Origin: Paraprevotella sp.
GTDB lineage: Bacteria; Bacteroidota; Bacteroidia; Bacteroidales; Bacteroidaceae
Assembly (NCBI GenBank): GCA_021205005.1
Contig: JAJPYK010000033.1
Coordinates: 1-17,968, forward strand
Direction of reading: 5' to 3'
Length of the DNA: 17,968 bases
The translations under genes were made by a program, and so were the position numbers. Below the pieces are notes generated by a model. It saw only the letters and a list, made by a program, of their open reading frames with translations. It searched no databases and was not told where the DNA came from. This document shows positions 8,868 to 16,803 of the stretch, piece after piece. Positions within the stretch are counted from its first letter, which is position 1, and every line of letters begins with the position of its first letter.

Positions 8868-10790
8868 ATGAAACTCAAATCTTATATTTTTCAGATTGCA
8901 TTAGCCGCTGTCGGGGCGTGTGGATTGGGTGCTTGCCAGGACATGCTCGACGAGAACTCGACGTATGTGATCAATGGCGAACATTTGAATACTCCTGCGG
9001 ATACAGCCAACTCTTTGATCGGTATCATTTACAAGATGGAAGCCATCGGCGACCGTACCTATTTGTTGGGTGAGTTGCGCGGCGATTTGGTGACATTGAA
9101 ACGTTCGGCCGCAACGGCCGACTTGATCGGTCTGGCCGATTTCGACGTGAGCGATGATAACAAGTATAATAATCCGCGCGACTATTACGCCATCATCAAC
9201 AATTGCAATTACTATATTTCCCATGCCGATTCCACGGCTTTCGACAGCCAGGGTAACCGCATCTTCAATAAGGAAATCTCGCAGGCCAAGGCCATCCGTG
9301 CATGGACTTATTTGCAGTTGGCTTTGAATTACGGCAAGGTGCCGTTTTACACTCAGCCGCTGTTGACGGAGCAGGACGCCGAACAAATCAAGTTGGACGG
9401 CAGCGAAAGCAAGGATATCGAAGGCATTTGCGATTACTTCATCAGCGACCTTCTGCCTTATTCCCAGGTGGACTGGCCGGTATTGCACACCGTGGGTAGC
9501 ATCCTGATGGCCAACTGTTATTTCCCCGTAGACATGGTTCTGGGCGATTTATATCTGTGGAAAGCCTCTCTTTCCGGCAACCGCGATTACTATCGCGAGG
9601 GCGCCAAGTGCTATTTCCGTTGGATCGAGGATACGCGTACGGTGGGCGACGGATTTACGAAAATGGCTTATCACTCTCGGGCAAGTGCTGCTTTTGAATG
9701 GATACGTTCCACTTCTTCTGGTGCAGGCGGTTCATGGAACCGCTATAACTCGGGTTTGTCTACTTATACGTCAAACAGTTCTTCCTCTTATAACCAGGAG
9801 GCTTTCACCATCATTCCGATGGACTCCGCTTCCAGTCAAGGTTATTACAGCGAAGTGCGCTATTTTTACAACAGTCCGTTGTCGACGGATGGTGATTACG
9901 ATCTCACCAAGAGTTTCTGCATTACTCCTTCCGCCCGTCTGCAGGCTCTGAGCGCATCGCAGTATTTTTACTATCTGGACGAACACAATAAGAATTATGA
10001 TGGCGAGATATCAGACGAGAATAATTTTGCCAAATCGTTTATAGGCGATACGCGTCTGGGAGTAGTGTGGACCACCAACACGTTCAATACATCGGGAAGT
10101 ACGGGTACTTATACCATGCAGAGAATTTCACGTACAGACCAACGCAATATCATGGTTTATCGTCAGGCCGATGCCTGGCTGCGTCTGGCTGAGGCGCTGA
10201 ACGGCGGCGGTTTCCCCCGTTTCGCTTATGCCATCCTGGCTACGGGGCTCAGCTCCACGATTGTGAACGACAGTATCCTGCCGTACTGCACCGCTTCGGA
10301 TTCGGCATTCATCAATACGTTGAATTCTTCGGATAACTATTTCTCGAATTATAACGCACGTAACGGATACATGAGCATAACCAGTTCGGAAGCGTCTTCT
10401 TATGACATCGGTATCCATTCCCGCGGTAGCGGTTATAGCGAGAAGAATCCCTATTATGCTTATCCTATGGTGGATTCGTTGGATGAGGAAGGCATTTACA
10501 TCAACGGGTACGATCCTAAGACGATGGACCGCAAGGCTTGGGCTCAACAGAATCTGGATAAGGAGAAACTTCGTGTGGACAGTATGATCCTCGACGAGAT
10601 GGCTCTGGAAACCGGTTTTGAAGGCAAGCGTTTCTACGATTTGATGCGTTTTGCCAAACGTTATAACGATCCCAAGTGGGTGGCCGATCCGGTCAGCAAG
10701 CGCGACGGAGAAGTGAACGGAACTCTGTACAGCAAGTTGATGGATGCCAACAACTGGTTCCTGAACTGGCAAGGGAAAGTCGGATTGTAA
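8868..10790 (+). CDS. SusD/RagB-like lipoprotein, partner of the preceding SusC
   Basis: This 640-residue protein has a lipoprotein signal peptide with lipobox LGAC (Cys23) followed by Q-D-M-L-D-E, consistent with surface display. SusD features include helix ISQAKAIRAWTYLQLALNYG (about 140-160), RQADAWLRLAEALNGGGFPRF, and the C-terminal signature LDEMALETGFEGKRFYDLMR at about 573-592. It lies 11 bases after the SusC gene, the standard pairing in which SusD caps the SusC barrel. Its sequence is clearly different from the SusD at 2-1696, so the two are not a recent duplication. It is the last gene of the block: a strong terminator begins 28 bases after its stop. The ligand is unknown and no enzyme is linked to it in this window. 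Confidence 0.94.
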   Translation: MKLKSYIFQIALAAVGACGLGACQDMLDENSTYVINGEHLNTPADTANSLIGIIYKMEAIGDRTYLLGELRGDLVTLKRSAATADLIGLADFDVSDDNKYNNPRDYYAIINNCNYYISHADSTAFDSQGNRIFNKEISQAKAIRAWTYLQLALNYGKVPFYTQPLLTEQDAEQIKLDGSESKDIEGICDYFISDLLPYSQVDWPVLHTVGSILMANCYFPVDMVLGDLYLWKASLSGNRDYYREGAKCYFRWIEDTRTVGDGFTKMAYHSRASAAFEWIRSTSSGAGGSWNRYNSGLSTYTSNSSSSYNQEAFTIIPMDSASSQGYYSEVRYFYNSPLSTDGDYDLTKSFCITPSARLQALSASQYFYYLDEHNKNYDGEISDENNFAKSFIGDTRLGVVWTTNTFNTSGSTGTYTMQRISRTDQRNIMVYRQADAWLRLAEALNGGGFPRFAYAILATGLSSTIVNDSILPYCTASDSAFINTLNSSDNYFSNYNARNGYMSITSSEASSYDIGIHSRGSGYSEKNPYYAYPMVDSLDEEGIYINGYDPKTMDRKAWAQQNLDKEKLRVDSMILDEMALETGFEGKRFYDLMRFAKRYNDPKWVADPVSKRDGEVNGTLYSKLMDANNWFLNWQGKVGL

Positions 10791-10817
10791 TCCGAAGCCG
10801 ATTTTCATATCCATAAG

Positions 10818-10854
10818 AAGCGGAGTGTGCGGGAAAGCACGCTCCGCTTTTTTT
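10818..10854 (+). terminator. Intrinsic terminator of the SusC/SusD-FAS1 block
   Basis: A 13-base-pair stem (AAGCGGAGTGTGC against GCACGCTCCGCTT, one G-U pair) closes a GGGAAA loop and runs into seven T residues. It starts 28 bases after the second SusD stop and separates that block from the ileS operon. Confidence 0.93.
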
Positions 10855-10865
10855 CTGCGGAGAAA

Positions 10866-10893
10866 AAAAATCAATTTCAGACGATTGATTTTT
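10866..10893. repeat. A/T-rich inverted repeat after the terminator
   Basis: AAAAATCAAT and ATTGATTTTT form a perfect 10-base-pair inverted repeat around an 8-base loop (TTCAGACG). It is symmetric with an A run on one side and a T run on the other, so it could act as a weak second, bidirectional terminator or as a protein-binding palindrome. It lies upstream of the proposed ileS promoter and would not be in that transcript. Confidence 0.45.
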
Positions 10894-10948
10894 CATTCTG
10901 CGGAGATTGATTTCCGTTTCTGCGCCTCTTGCTTTTTCGGCCGTCTCC

Positions 10949-10964
10949 GGATGAGGGGATGAGG
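10949..10964. repeat. Short tandem repeat GGATGAGG x2
   Basis: GGATGAGG occurs twice head to tail, and is flanked by CGGCC (10938-10942) and GGCCG (10965-10969), which could pair over a 22-base loop. It sits about 60 bases upstream of the likely -7 element of ileS. Function is unknown and two copies may be chance. Confidence 0.35.
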
Positions 10965-11001
10965 GGCCGTTTCGCGCGTGTGACAGTTTTTCGCCCATTT
11001 C

Positions 11002-11033
11002 TTTATGATTCGGAAAAAGAAATTGTATTTTTG
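11002..11033 (+). promoter_or_regulatory. Probable promoter of the ileS operon
   Basis: TATTTTTG at 11026-11033 matches the Bacteroidales -7 consensus TAnnTTTG. A weak -33-like TTTATG begins at 11002, about 20 bases upstream of it. Transcription would begin near 11038-11041, giving a leader of roughly 30 bases before the ileS ATG. No T-box or other leader structure fits in that space. Confidence 0.6.
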
Positions 11034-11071
11034 CGAAAATTTAGAGACGCGTAATTAGTAAAATACGACAT

Positions 11072-14000
11072 ATGGCAAACAAATTCGCAGAACGTACACG
11101 GCTGGATCTCGCGGAAGTGAACCGGGAGGTCCTGAAGATGTGGGACGACGATGATGTTTTTCATAAAAGCATGACAGAACGGGAGGGGTGTCCTTCGTTT
11201 ATATTTTTTGAAGGTCCGCCTTCGGCCAACGGCCATCCGGGCATTCACCATGTGCTGGCACGTTCGATCAAGGATACGTTTTGCCGTTTCAAAACGATGA
11301 AAGGCTTCCTGGTGAAGCGCAAGGCCGGATGGGACACTCATGGTCTGCCGGTGGAATTGGGGGTGGAGAAAGAACTCGGCATCACCAAAGAGGACATCGG
11401 CAAGACGATCTCCATTGAGGAGTATAACCGCAAATGCCGCTCCAACGTGATGAAATACACGCAGGAGTGGACCGACCTGAGCCACAAAATGGGCTATTGG
11501 GTGGACATGGAGCATCCCTACATCACGTATGACAACAAGTACATCGAAACCTTATGGTGGCTGTTGCAGCAACTCTATCGCAAGGGTTTGCTGTATAAAG
11601 GCTATACCATACAACCTTATTCGCCCGCAGCCGGTACGGGATTGAGCTCGCACGAGTTGAACCAGCCGGGCTGTTACCGCGACGTGAAAGATACCACCGT
11701 GACGGCACAGTTCGCCATGCTGGACCCGCGTCCGGAGATGACGGGGTGGGGGAAACCTTATTTCGTGGCTTGGACCACAACGCCTTGGACTCTGCCCTCG
11801 AATACGGCGCTTTGTGTGGGGCCCAAGATCGCCTACGTGTGCGTCCGTACTTATAATATGTATACGGGCGATCCGGTCACCGTCGTGATGGCGGAGGCCC
11901 GTATGGCCGCTTATCTCAATCCGAAAGGGGCTGAATTGCCGTTGGAGGATTACAAGCCGGGCGACAAAGTTATCCCGTATCGCGTAGTGGGAAAATATAC
12001 GGGACAGGAATTGGTCGGCATGAAGTCTGCACAACTCTTTCCTTGGGTGAATCCCGGCGAAGGGGCTTTCCGTGTCATTCCCGGCGATTACGTGACTACG
12101 GAAGACGGTACGGGAATCGTACATATTGCGCCTACGTTCGGTGCCGATGACGCTCAGGTGGCCAAGGCCGCCGGCATTCCTCCCCTGCAACTGGTGAACC
12201 GTAAGGGAGAATTGCGTCCGATGGTGGACCTTTCCGGCAAATTCTATTTGCTCGATGAACTGGACAGTGACTTTGTGGCTCGTTGCGTGGATGTGGAAGC
12301 ATACGGGAAATGGGCCGGTCGGTTCGTGAAGAATGCTTACGATCCGAATAAAACGGACAAAGACGAGACGCTCGACGTGGAGTTGTGCATGACACTCAAG
12401 CAGTGCGGCATGGCTTTCAAGATCGAGAAACATATACATAATTATCCGCACTGTTGGCGTACGGACAAGCCGATTCTTTATTATCCGCTCGACAGTTGGT
12501 TTATCAAGAGTACGGCGGCCAAGGATCGCATGATCGAACTGAACCGTACGATCAAATGGAAACCGACTTCGACGGGAACCGGACGTTTCGGCAAATGGCT
12601 GGAAAATCTGAATGATTGGAACCTGAGCCGTAGCCGTTATTGGGGTACTCCGTTGCCGATCTGGCGTTCGGAGGACGGAGAGGAAATCTGCATCGGTTCG
12701 GTGGAAGAACTGTACGCCGAGATCGAAAAGTCGGTGAAAGCCGGCCTGATGGCGGTCAACCCGTTGAAAGAAAACGGATTCGTCCCCGGCGACTATGCGC
12801 AGGAGAATTACTACAAGATAGATTTGCACCGTCCTTTCGTGGACGACATCTTATTGGTAAGTCCGACGGGCAAACCGATGAAGCGCGAGGCCGACCTGAT
12901 CGATGTTTGGTTCGATTCGGGCGCGATGCCTTATGCCCAGATCCATTATCCGTTCGAACACAAAGAGGAGTTCGACCGTCGTAGCGTCTATCCCGCCGAT
13001 TTCATTGCCGAAGGGGTGGACCAGACCCGCGGATGGTTCTTCACGTTGCATGCCATTTCTACGATGGTGTCCGACAGCGTGGCTTATAAGACCTTGATTT
13101 CCAACGGGCTTGTGCTCGATAAGAATGGGAATAAAATGTCCAAGCGGTTGGGCTATGCCGTAGATCCTTTCGGTACGATAGAGAAATACGGTTCCGATGC
13201 CGTCCGCTGGTATATGATTACCAACTCCTCGCCGTGGGACAACCTGAAGTTTGACGAAGCCGGCGTGCAGAAGGTAGCCCGCACTTTCTTCGGTAAACTC
13301 TTTCAGACTTATTCTTTCCTGACGATGTATGCCAATGTCGACGATTGGCATTATGCCGAAGCCGATGTGCCCATGGGTGAACGGCCGGAGATAGACCGGT
13401 GGATTCTTTCCGAACTGAACACACTGGTGAAAAACGTGGAAGCCTGCTATGACGATTACGAGCCGACAAGGGCCGGACGTCTGATTCAGGACTTCGTGAT
13501 CGACAATGTGAGCAACGGGTTCGTGCGTTTGTGCCGTAAACGTTTCTGGGGCAGTGCGATGAGTACGGACAAGTTGTCGGCTTACCAGACTTTGTACACG
13601 TGTCTGGAAACCGTGGCCAAACTGATGGCTCCCATCGCTCCTTATTATGCCGATCGTCTTTATTGCGACCTGACCGCAGCCTGCGGGCGTGCGGAATCCG
13701 TGAGCGTGCACTTGGCGGCATTCCCCGTGTGCGATGAGTCCAAGGTTGACAAGTCGCTGGAATATCGCATGGAGTTGGCCCAACAGATTACGTCGATGGT
13801 ACTCTCGCTGCGTAAGAAAGAAAAAATCATCGTGCGTCAGCCGTTGCAGTGCATTTCCATACCGGTGGGCGACGCCGAACGGCAGAAAAGCATCGAAGCC
13901 GTGAAGCAACTGATTCTGGACGAAGTAAACGTCAAGGAGTTAAGATTCGTGGAAGGCGACGGCATGTTGGTGAAGAAAGTGAAATGCAACTTCCGTACGA

Positions 14001-14494
14001 TGGGTAAGAAGTTCGGCAAACTGATGAAGAGCGTGGCCGGGGCTGTGGAAGCCCTGACGCAGGAACAGATCGCCGCATTGGAACGTGACGGCCGTATCGA
14101 CCTGACGCTGTCGGGCGGGGAGGCCGTATGTATCGAAGCTGCCGACGTGGAGATCTTCAGCGAGGATATTCCGGGATGGACGGTGTCCAATGAAGGCAGT
14201 CTGACGGTAGCCCTCGACATCATGTTGACGGATGCCTTGCGCGTGGAAGGCACGGCGCGCGAGTTGGTGAAACGCATCCAGACCCTGCGTAAGGAAAGCA
14301 ATTTCGAGATTACGGACCGAATCGCGGTGACACTTTCGCATTCGGAACAGACGGACAAGGCTGTGTCCGATTTCTATCACTATATCTGCGGGCAGGTACT
14401 GGCCGACAGTCTGACCGTGGCCGATCGTGTGGACGGCGGCATAACGGTGGATTTCGACGATTATACCATAGATATGAAAGTGTCGAAGAACTAA
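11072..14494 (+). CDS. ileS: Isoleucyl-tRNA synthetase, long eukaryote-like (type 2) form
   Basis: This cytoplasmic class I enzyme attaches isoleucine to tRNA-Ile. At 1140 residues it is longer than the usual bacterial type 1 enzyme. In order, it has the nucleotide-binding signature region EGPPSANGHPGIHH (47-60), an editing domain with TTTPWTLPSNTA (235-246) and GTGIVHIAPTFGADD (346-360, keeping the His and Asp needed for clearing mischarged valine), the class I core DWNLSRSRYWGTPLPIW (515-531) and WFDSG (613-617), KMSKR (688-692), and a long helical anticodon-binding and C-terminal region. The HIGH motif is altered: aligned to HxGH, residues 57-60 read GIHH. This swap is described for mupirocin hyper-resistant type 2 IleRS. 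The gene is first in an operon with dksA-like and lspA; 21 bases separate it from the next start. A promoter lies about 40 bases upstream. Confidence 0.97.
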   Translation: MANKFAERTRLDLAEVNREVLKMWDDDDVFHKSMTEREGCPSFIFFEGPPSANGHPGIHHVLARSIKDTFCRFKTMKGFLVKRKAGWDTHGLPVELGVEKELGITKEDIGKTISIEEYNRKCRSNVMKYTQEWTDLSHKMGYWVDMEHPYITYDNKYIETLWWLLQQLYRKGLLYKGYTIQPYSPAAGTGLSSHELNQPGCYRDVKDTTVTAQFAMLDPRPEMTGWGKPYFVAWTTTPWTLPSNTALCVGPKIAYVCVRTYNMYTGDPVTVVMAEARMAAYLNPKGAELPLEDYKPGDKVIPYRVVGKYTGQELVGMKSAQLFPWVNPGEGAFRVIPGDYVTTEDGTGIVHIAPTFGADDAQVAKAAGIPPLQLVNRKGELRPMVDLSGKFYLLDELDSDFVARCVDVEAYGKWAGRFVKNAYDPNKTDKDETLDVELCMTLKQCGMAFKIEKHIHNYPHCWRTDKPILYYPLDSWFIKSTAAKDRMIELNRTIKWKPTSTGTGRFGKWLENLNDWNLSRSRYWGTPLPIWRSEDGEEICIGSVEELYAEIEKSVKAGLMAVNPLKENGFVPGDYAQENYYKIDLHRPFVDDILLVSPTGKPMKREADLIDVWFDSGAMPYAQIHYPFEHKEEFDRRSVYPADFIAEGVDQTRGWFFTLHAISTMVSDSVAYKTLISNGLVLDKNGNKMSKRLGYAVDPFGTIEKYGSDAVRWYMITNSSPWDNLKFDEAGVQKVARTFFGKLFQTYSFLTMYANVDDWHYAEADVPMGERPEIDRWILSELNTLVKNVEACYDDYEPTRAGRLIQDFVIDNVSNGFVRLCRKRFWGSAMSTDKLSAYQTLYTCLETVAKLMAPIAPYYADRLYCDLTAACGRAESVSVHLAAFPVCDESKVDKSLEYRMELAQQITSMVLSLRKKEKIIVRQPLQCISIPVGDAERQKSIEAVKQLILDEVNVKELRFVEGDGMLVKKVKCNFRTMGKKFGKLMKSVAGAVEALTQEQIAALERDGRIDLTLSGGEAVCIEAADVEIFSEDIPGWTVSNEGSLTVALDIMLTDALRVEGTARELVKRIQTLRKESNFEITDRIAVTLSHSEQTDKAVSDFYHYICGQVLADSLTVADRVDGGITVDFDDYTIDMKVSKN

Positions 14495-14515
14495 GTATAC
14501 CTAATTAAATGTATT

Positions 14516-14896
14516 ATGACAGAAAAAACACGTTATTCAGACGAAGAATTGGCCGAATTCAAGGCGTTGATTTTGGATAAATTGGCTGTGGCCAAAGAAG
14601 AATACGAAACTATGATGGGGACGTTGATGAATACTGACAACAACGGAGTGGACGATACTTCGCCGACGTACAAGGCTCTGGAAGAAGGCGCCAATACGCA
14701 GACCAAAGAAGAACTGTCCATGTTGGCAGCCCGCCAGTTGAAGTTCATCCAAGGCTTGGAGGCCGCTCTGATACGCATCGAAAATAAGACGTACGGCATT
14801 TGTCGCGAGACGGGCAAGCTGATTCCCAAGGAACGTCTGCGCCTCGTGCATAATGCACATTTGAGCAACGAACCAAAAAAAATAAAAAGAAAATGA
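14516..14896 (+). CDS. TraR/DksA-family RNA polymerase-binding protein
   Basis: This small 126-residue protein has an N-terminal helical part (about 8-90) and a C-terminal zinc-finger-like end, YGICRETGKLIPKERL (93-108). DksA relatives enter the RNA polymerase secondary channel and adjust initiation, often with ppGpp. Only one of the four zinc-ligand cysteines remains (Cys96); the others are replaced, as I recall for the common Bacteroidales version. The acidic loop DNNGVDDTSP (41-50) sits where the coiled-coil tip is expected, but the DxxDxA motif of E. coli DksA is not present. Placement between ileS and lspA is a conserved arrangement in this order. The stop overlaps an ATG (ATGA at 14893-14896) that is probably the ancestral lspA start. 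The tail is Lys-rich (EPKKIKRK). Confidence 0.88.
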   Translation: MTEKTRYSDEELAEFKALILDKLAVAKEEYETMMGTLMNTDNNGVDDTSPTYKALEEGANTQTKEELSMLAARQLKFIQGLEAALIRIENKTYGICRETGKLIPKERLRLVHNAHLSNEPKKIKRK

Positions 14897-14961
14897 AGAC
14901 GGAAGGAAGTTGAAGTAAATGGTCATGGCTCACTCAGGGACGGCTGGCCGGGCTGATTATC

Positions 14962-15522
14962 GTGGGGGTATTGGTGATTGACCAATGGTTCAAGATTGCG
15001 GTCAAGACCCACATGTACTTGCATGAGAGCATCCGGGTGACGAACTGGTTCTATATCCTCTTTACGGAGAATCCCGGGATGGCTTTCGGATGGGAGTTCT
15101 TTGAAAAGCTTTTCCTCACTTCCTTTCGCATCGTGGCCGTGATCGTCATTGCCTATCTCCTTCGCAGGGTGATTCGCAAGGGCGTTCCTACGGGTTTTGT
15201 GGTGTGCCTGTCGCTGGTGATGGCCGGTGCGGCGGGCAATATCGTAGACTGTGTGTTCTACGGATTGATCTTCAATAATCCCCCTGCACCTTTTGTCGCC
15301 CATTTCGTTCCTTTCGGCACGGGCTACGAGAGTGTGTTCCAGGGGAGGGTGGTGGATATGTTCTATTTTCCCATCATCGACACCTATTGGCCCGATTGGG
15401 TGCCCGGGGTAGGAGGTTCTCACTTCATCTTTTTCAGTCCGATATTCAATTTTGCCGATGCCGCTATCAGTTGCGGCATTATAGCTTTGCTGCTTTTTTA
15501 TCACAAACGTATTTCCCGATAA
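14962..15522 (+). CDS. lspA: Lipoprotein signal peptidase (signal peptidase II), start uncertain or disrupted
   Basis: LspA is the inner-membrane aspartyl protease that cuts signal peptides of lipoproteins just before the lipidated Cys. Numbered from the GTG at 14962, the conserved blocks are NPGMAFGW (37-44), GAAGNIVD with catalytic Asp96, VVDMFYFP, and FNFAD with catalytic Asp166; four membrane segments are expected. The GTG at 14962 gives 186 residues but cuts into the first membrane helix. The same frame upstream encodes a convincing N-terminus (WLTQGRLAGLIIV) yet has no ATG, GTG or TTG before a TGA at 14911-14913. Before that TGA, in the same frame, is the ATG at 14893 that overlaps the dksA-like stop. 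ATGs at 14919 and 14925 are in another frame. Either a rare start (ATT, ATC or CTG) is used, or the 5' end carries a mutation or sequence error. Confidence 0.88.
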   Translation: MGVLVIDQWFKIAVKTHMYLHESIRVTNWFYILFTENPGMAFGWEFFEKLFLTSFRIVAVIVIAYLLRRVIRKGVPTGFVVCLSLVMAGAAGNIVDCVFYGLIFNNPPAPFVAHFVPFGTGYESVFQGRVVDMFYFPIIDTYWPDWVPGVGGSHFIFFSPIFNFADAAISCGIIALLLFYHKRISR

Positions 15523-15529
15523 GCTTGTT

Positions 15530-16543
15530 TTGAAGTCCGTTCTGAAGTTTATACGTCGCATTTGCCTGGCGGGAGGGAGCGTATTCTGTCTGTACTCTTG
15601 TAAGCCGGGTGTTCCCTCGGAGCTGATCCAGCCCTCTGAGTTAGAAGATATTCTGTATGACTATCACATCGCCCAGGCTATGGCTGATGCGTCGCCGGAC
15701 AGCATGAACTTCAGGCGTTACAGTTACGTGGAAGCCGTATTTGCGAAATACGGTGTCACAAAGGCCGAGTTCGATTCCACGATGGTATGGTATTCGGCGC
15801 ATGCCACCTATCTGAATGATATTTATACGCATTTACGCGATCGGTATTCCGCTACGGTGTCCGCTTTGGGCGGGGCTACGGGCGAGAACGACATTTACGC
15901 CAATTTGAGTGCGCAGGGCGATACAGCCAATATCTGGCATGAACGCACCTTCAGAATGTTGAAGTCGCGTTTCGCGGAAGACCGTTTGTTGTTTACCATG
16001 GCGGCCGATACGACCTTCCATCGGGGCGATGCCATGCTGTGGCGTTTCGATCCCCGTTATATTTTCCACGGACAGGTTAATGAGGCTTATGCCGGGTTTT
16101 ATGTGGAATACGACAACGATTCCACGGCAGGTGTTACCCGGCGCGTATATTCCAATAGCCAGGTGCAGTTGCGTTTGGAAGGAGATACGGCGCACAATAT
16201 CCGTGAAGTGGGGGGCTTCGTCTATTACAAACGTTCCGGAGAAGACGGCGGGCTGTGTCTGTTGAGCTTGCAAAACATCATGTTGATTCGTTTCCATCGT
16301 CAGCCCGAGAAGAAAGATACGGTTGCGGCAGCCTCTCCGGCGGATAGCCTGAAAGAGATACCGGCAGACTCTGCACGCAAACTCGTGCCTGTGGACAGCA
16401 ACAGCGGTCCCCGTCTGTCACCGTCGCAGTTGCGTGACAGCCGGCCTGTGGAACGTTCCATCCATGTAGTGAAGGAAAAGCCTTATCGCATCGTCCGTCC
16501 CGCCCGGGGATCACGCGGCTACGGCGGCCGTTCTCGCAGATGA
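15530..16543 (+). CDS. DUF4296-like lipoprotein with long C-terminal extension
   Basis: This 337-residue protein uses a TTG start, needed because the signal peptide (MKSVLKFIRR...) has no ATG and the first internal Met lies past the lipobox. The lipobox is LYSC with Cys24. The next residues K-P-G-V carry no acidic pair, unlike the SusD and FAS1 lipoproteins here, which suggests it faces the periplasm. Residues of about 28-110 (LEDILYDYHIAQAMADA, then YGVTKAEFDSTMVWY) match my recollection of DUF4296, a Bacteroidota family of unknown function encoded next to lspA. The rest is a mixed domain (about 120-265) and a Pro/Ser/Asp-rich stretch ending in a basic, Gly/Arg-rich tail (RGSRGYGGRSRR). Seven bases separate it from lspA; its stop overlaps the next start as ATGA. 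Confidence 0.78.
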   Translation: MKSVLKFIRRICLAGGSVFCLYSCKPGVPSELIQPSELEDILYDYHIAQAMADASPDSMNFRRYSYVEAVFAKYGVTKAEFDSTMVWYSAHATYLNDIYTHLRDRYSATVSALGGATGENDIYANLSAQGDTANIWHERTFRMLKSRFAEDRLLFTMAADTTFHRGDAMLWRFDPRYIFHGQVNEAYAGFYVEYDNDSTAGVTRRVYSNSQVQLRLEGDTAHNIREVGGFVYYKRSGEDGGLCLLSLQNIMLIRFHRQPEKKDTVAAASPADSLKEIPADSARKLVPVDSNSGPRLSPSQLRDSRPVERSIHVVKEKPYRIVRPARGSRGYGGRSRR

Positions 16544-16803
16544 AACGGGTAGCCTGTCATTTGCTTTATTTCCCTTCGGGGGAAAGCCGCATCCTCCGGA
16601 TCATAGATTTGGATGCTTCCGGCTTGTATGCGGGAGATGTGCCTTTGGACGGCGAGAAGGCCGGAGTCTTGTGGCTGGGAGGTGTCTGCGTGTTGTTACC
16701 GCAGGGTATGGAGCCCCGTCCCGGCGAGAGTGTGGCCGGGATTTTGACCCGAGCCTGGAGGGGATACGGAGAGAAGTCTCTGCGTCTGTGGCAGGCCTGC
16801 TGA
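16540..16803 (+). CDS. Small protein of unknown function, 87 residues
   Basis: The ATG overlaps the stop of the DUF4296-like gene (ATGA), which argues for translational coupling and a real gene. The protein begins MKRVACHLLYFPSGES, continues with an alternating hydrophobic pattern (SRILRIIDLDASGLYAGDV) suggesting beta strands, and carries the segment AGVLWLGGVCVLLP. It has no signal peptide or clear membrane helix. I do not recognise a named family, although I believe Bacteroidales often have a small gene of this type after the DUF4296 gene. It is the last gene of the operon and converges on the RNA methyltransferase gene, 34 bases apart stop to stop. Confidence 0.68.
   Translation: MKRVACHLLYFPSGESRILRIIDLDASGLYAGDVPLDGEKAGVLWLGGVCVLLPQGMEPRPGESVAGILTRAWRGYGEKSLRLWQAC

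Noticed and set aside
11034..11071. T-box or other amino-acid-sensing leader in front of ileS
   Set aside because: The predicted leader is only about 30 bases, with no specifier stem or antiterminator, and T-boxes are not expected in Bacteroidota.
11552..13909. Long open frames opposite ileS (11552-12829 and 12851-13909, minus strand)
   Set aside because: They mirror the codon bias of ileS. Their translations show no domain, signal peptide or promoter, and they lie wholly within a certain gene.
14875..14895. Eight-A run near the end of the dksA-like gene as a programmed frameshift into lspA
   Set aside because: Slippage into the lspA frame would still meet the TGA at 14911, and a fusion of these two proteins makes no biological sense.
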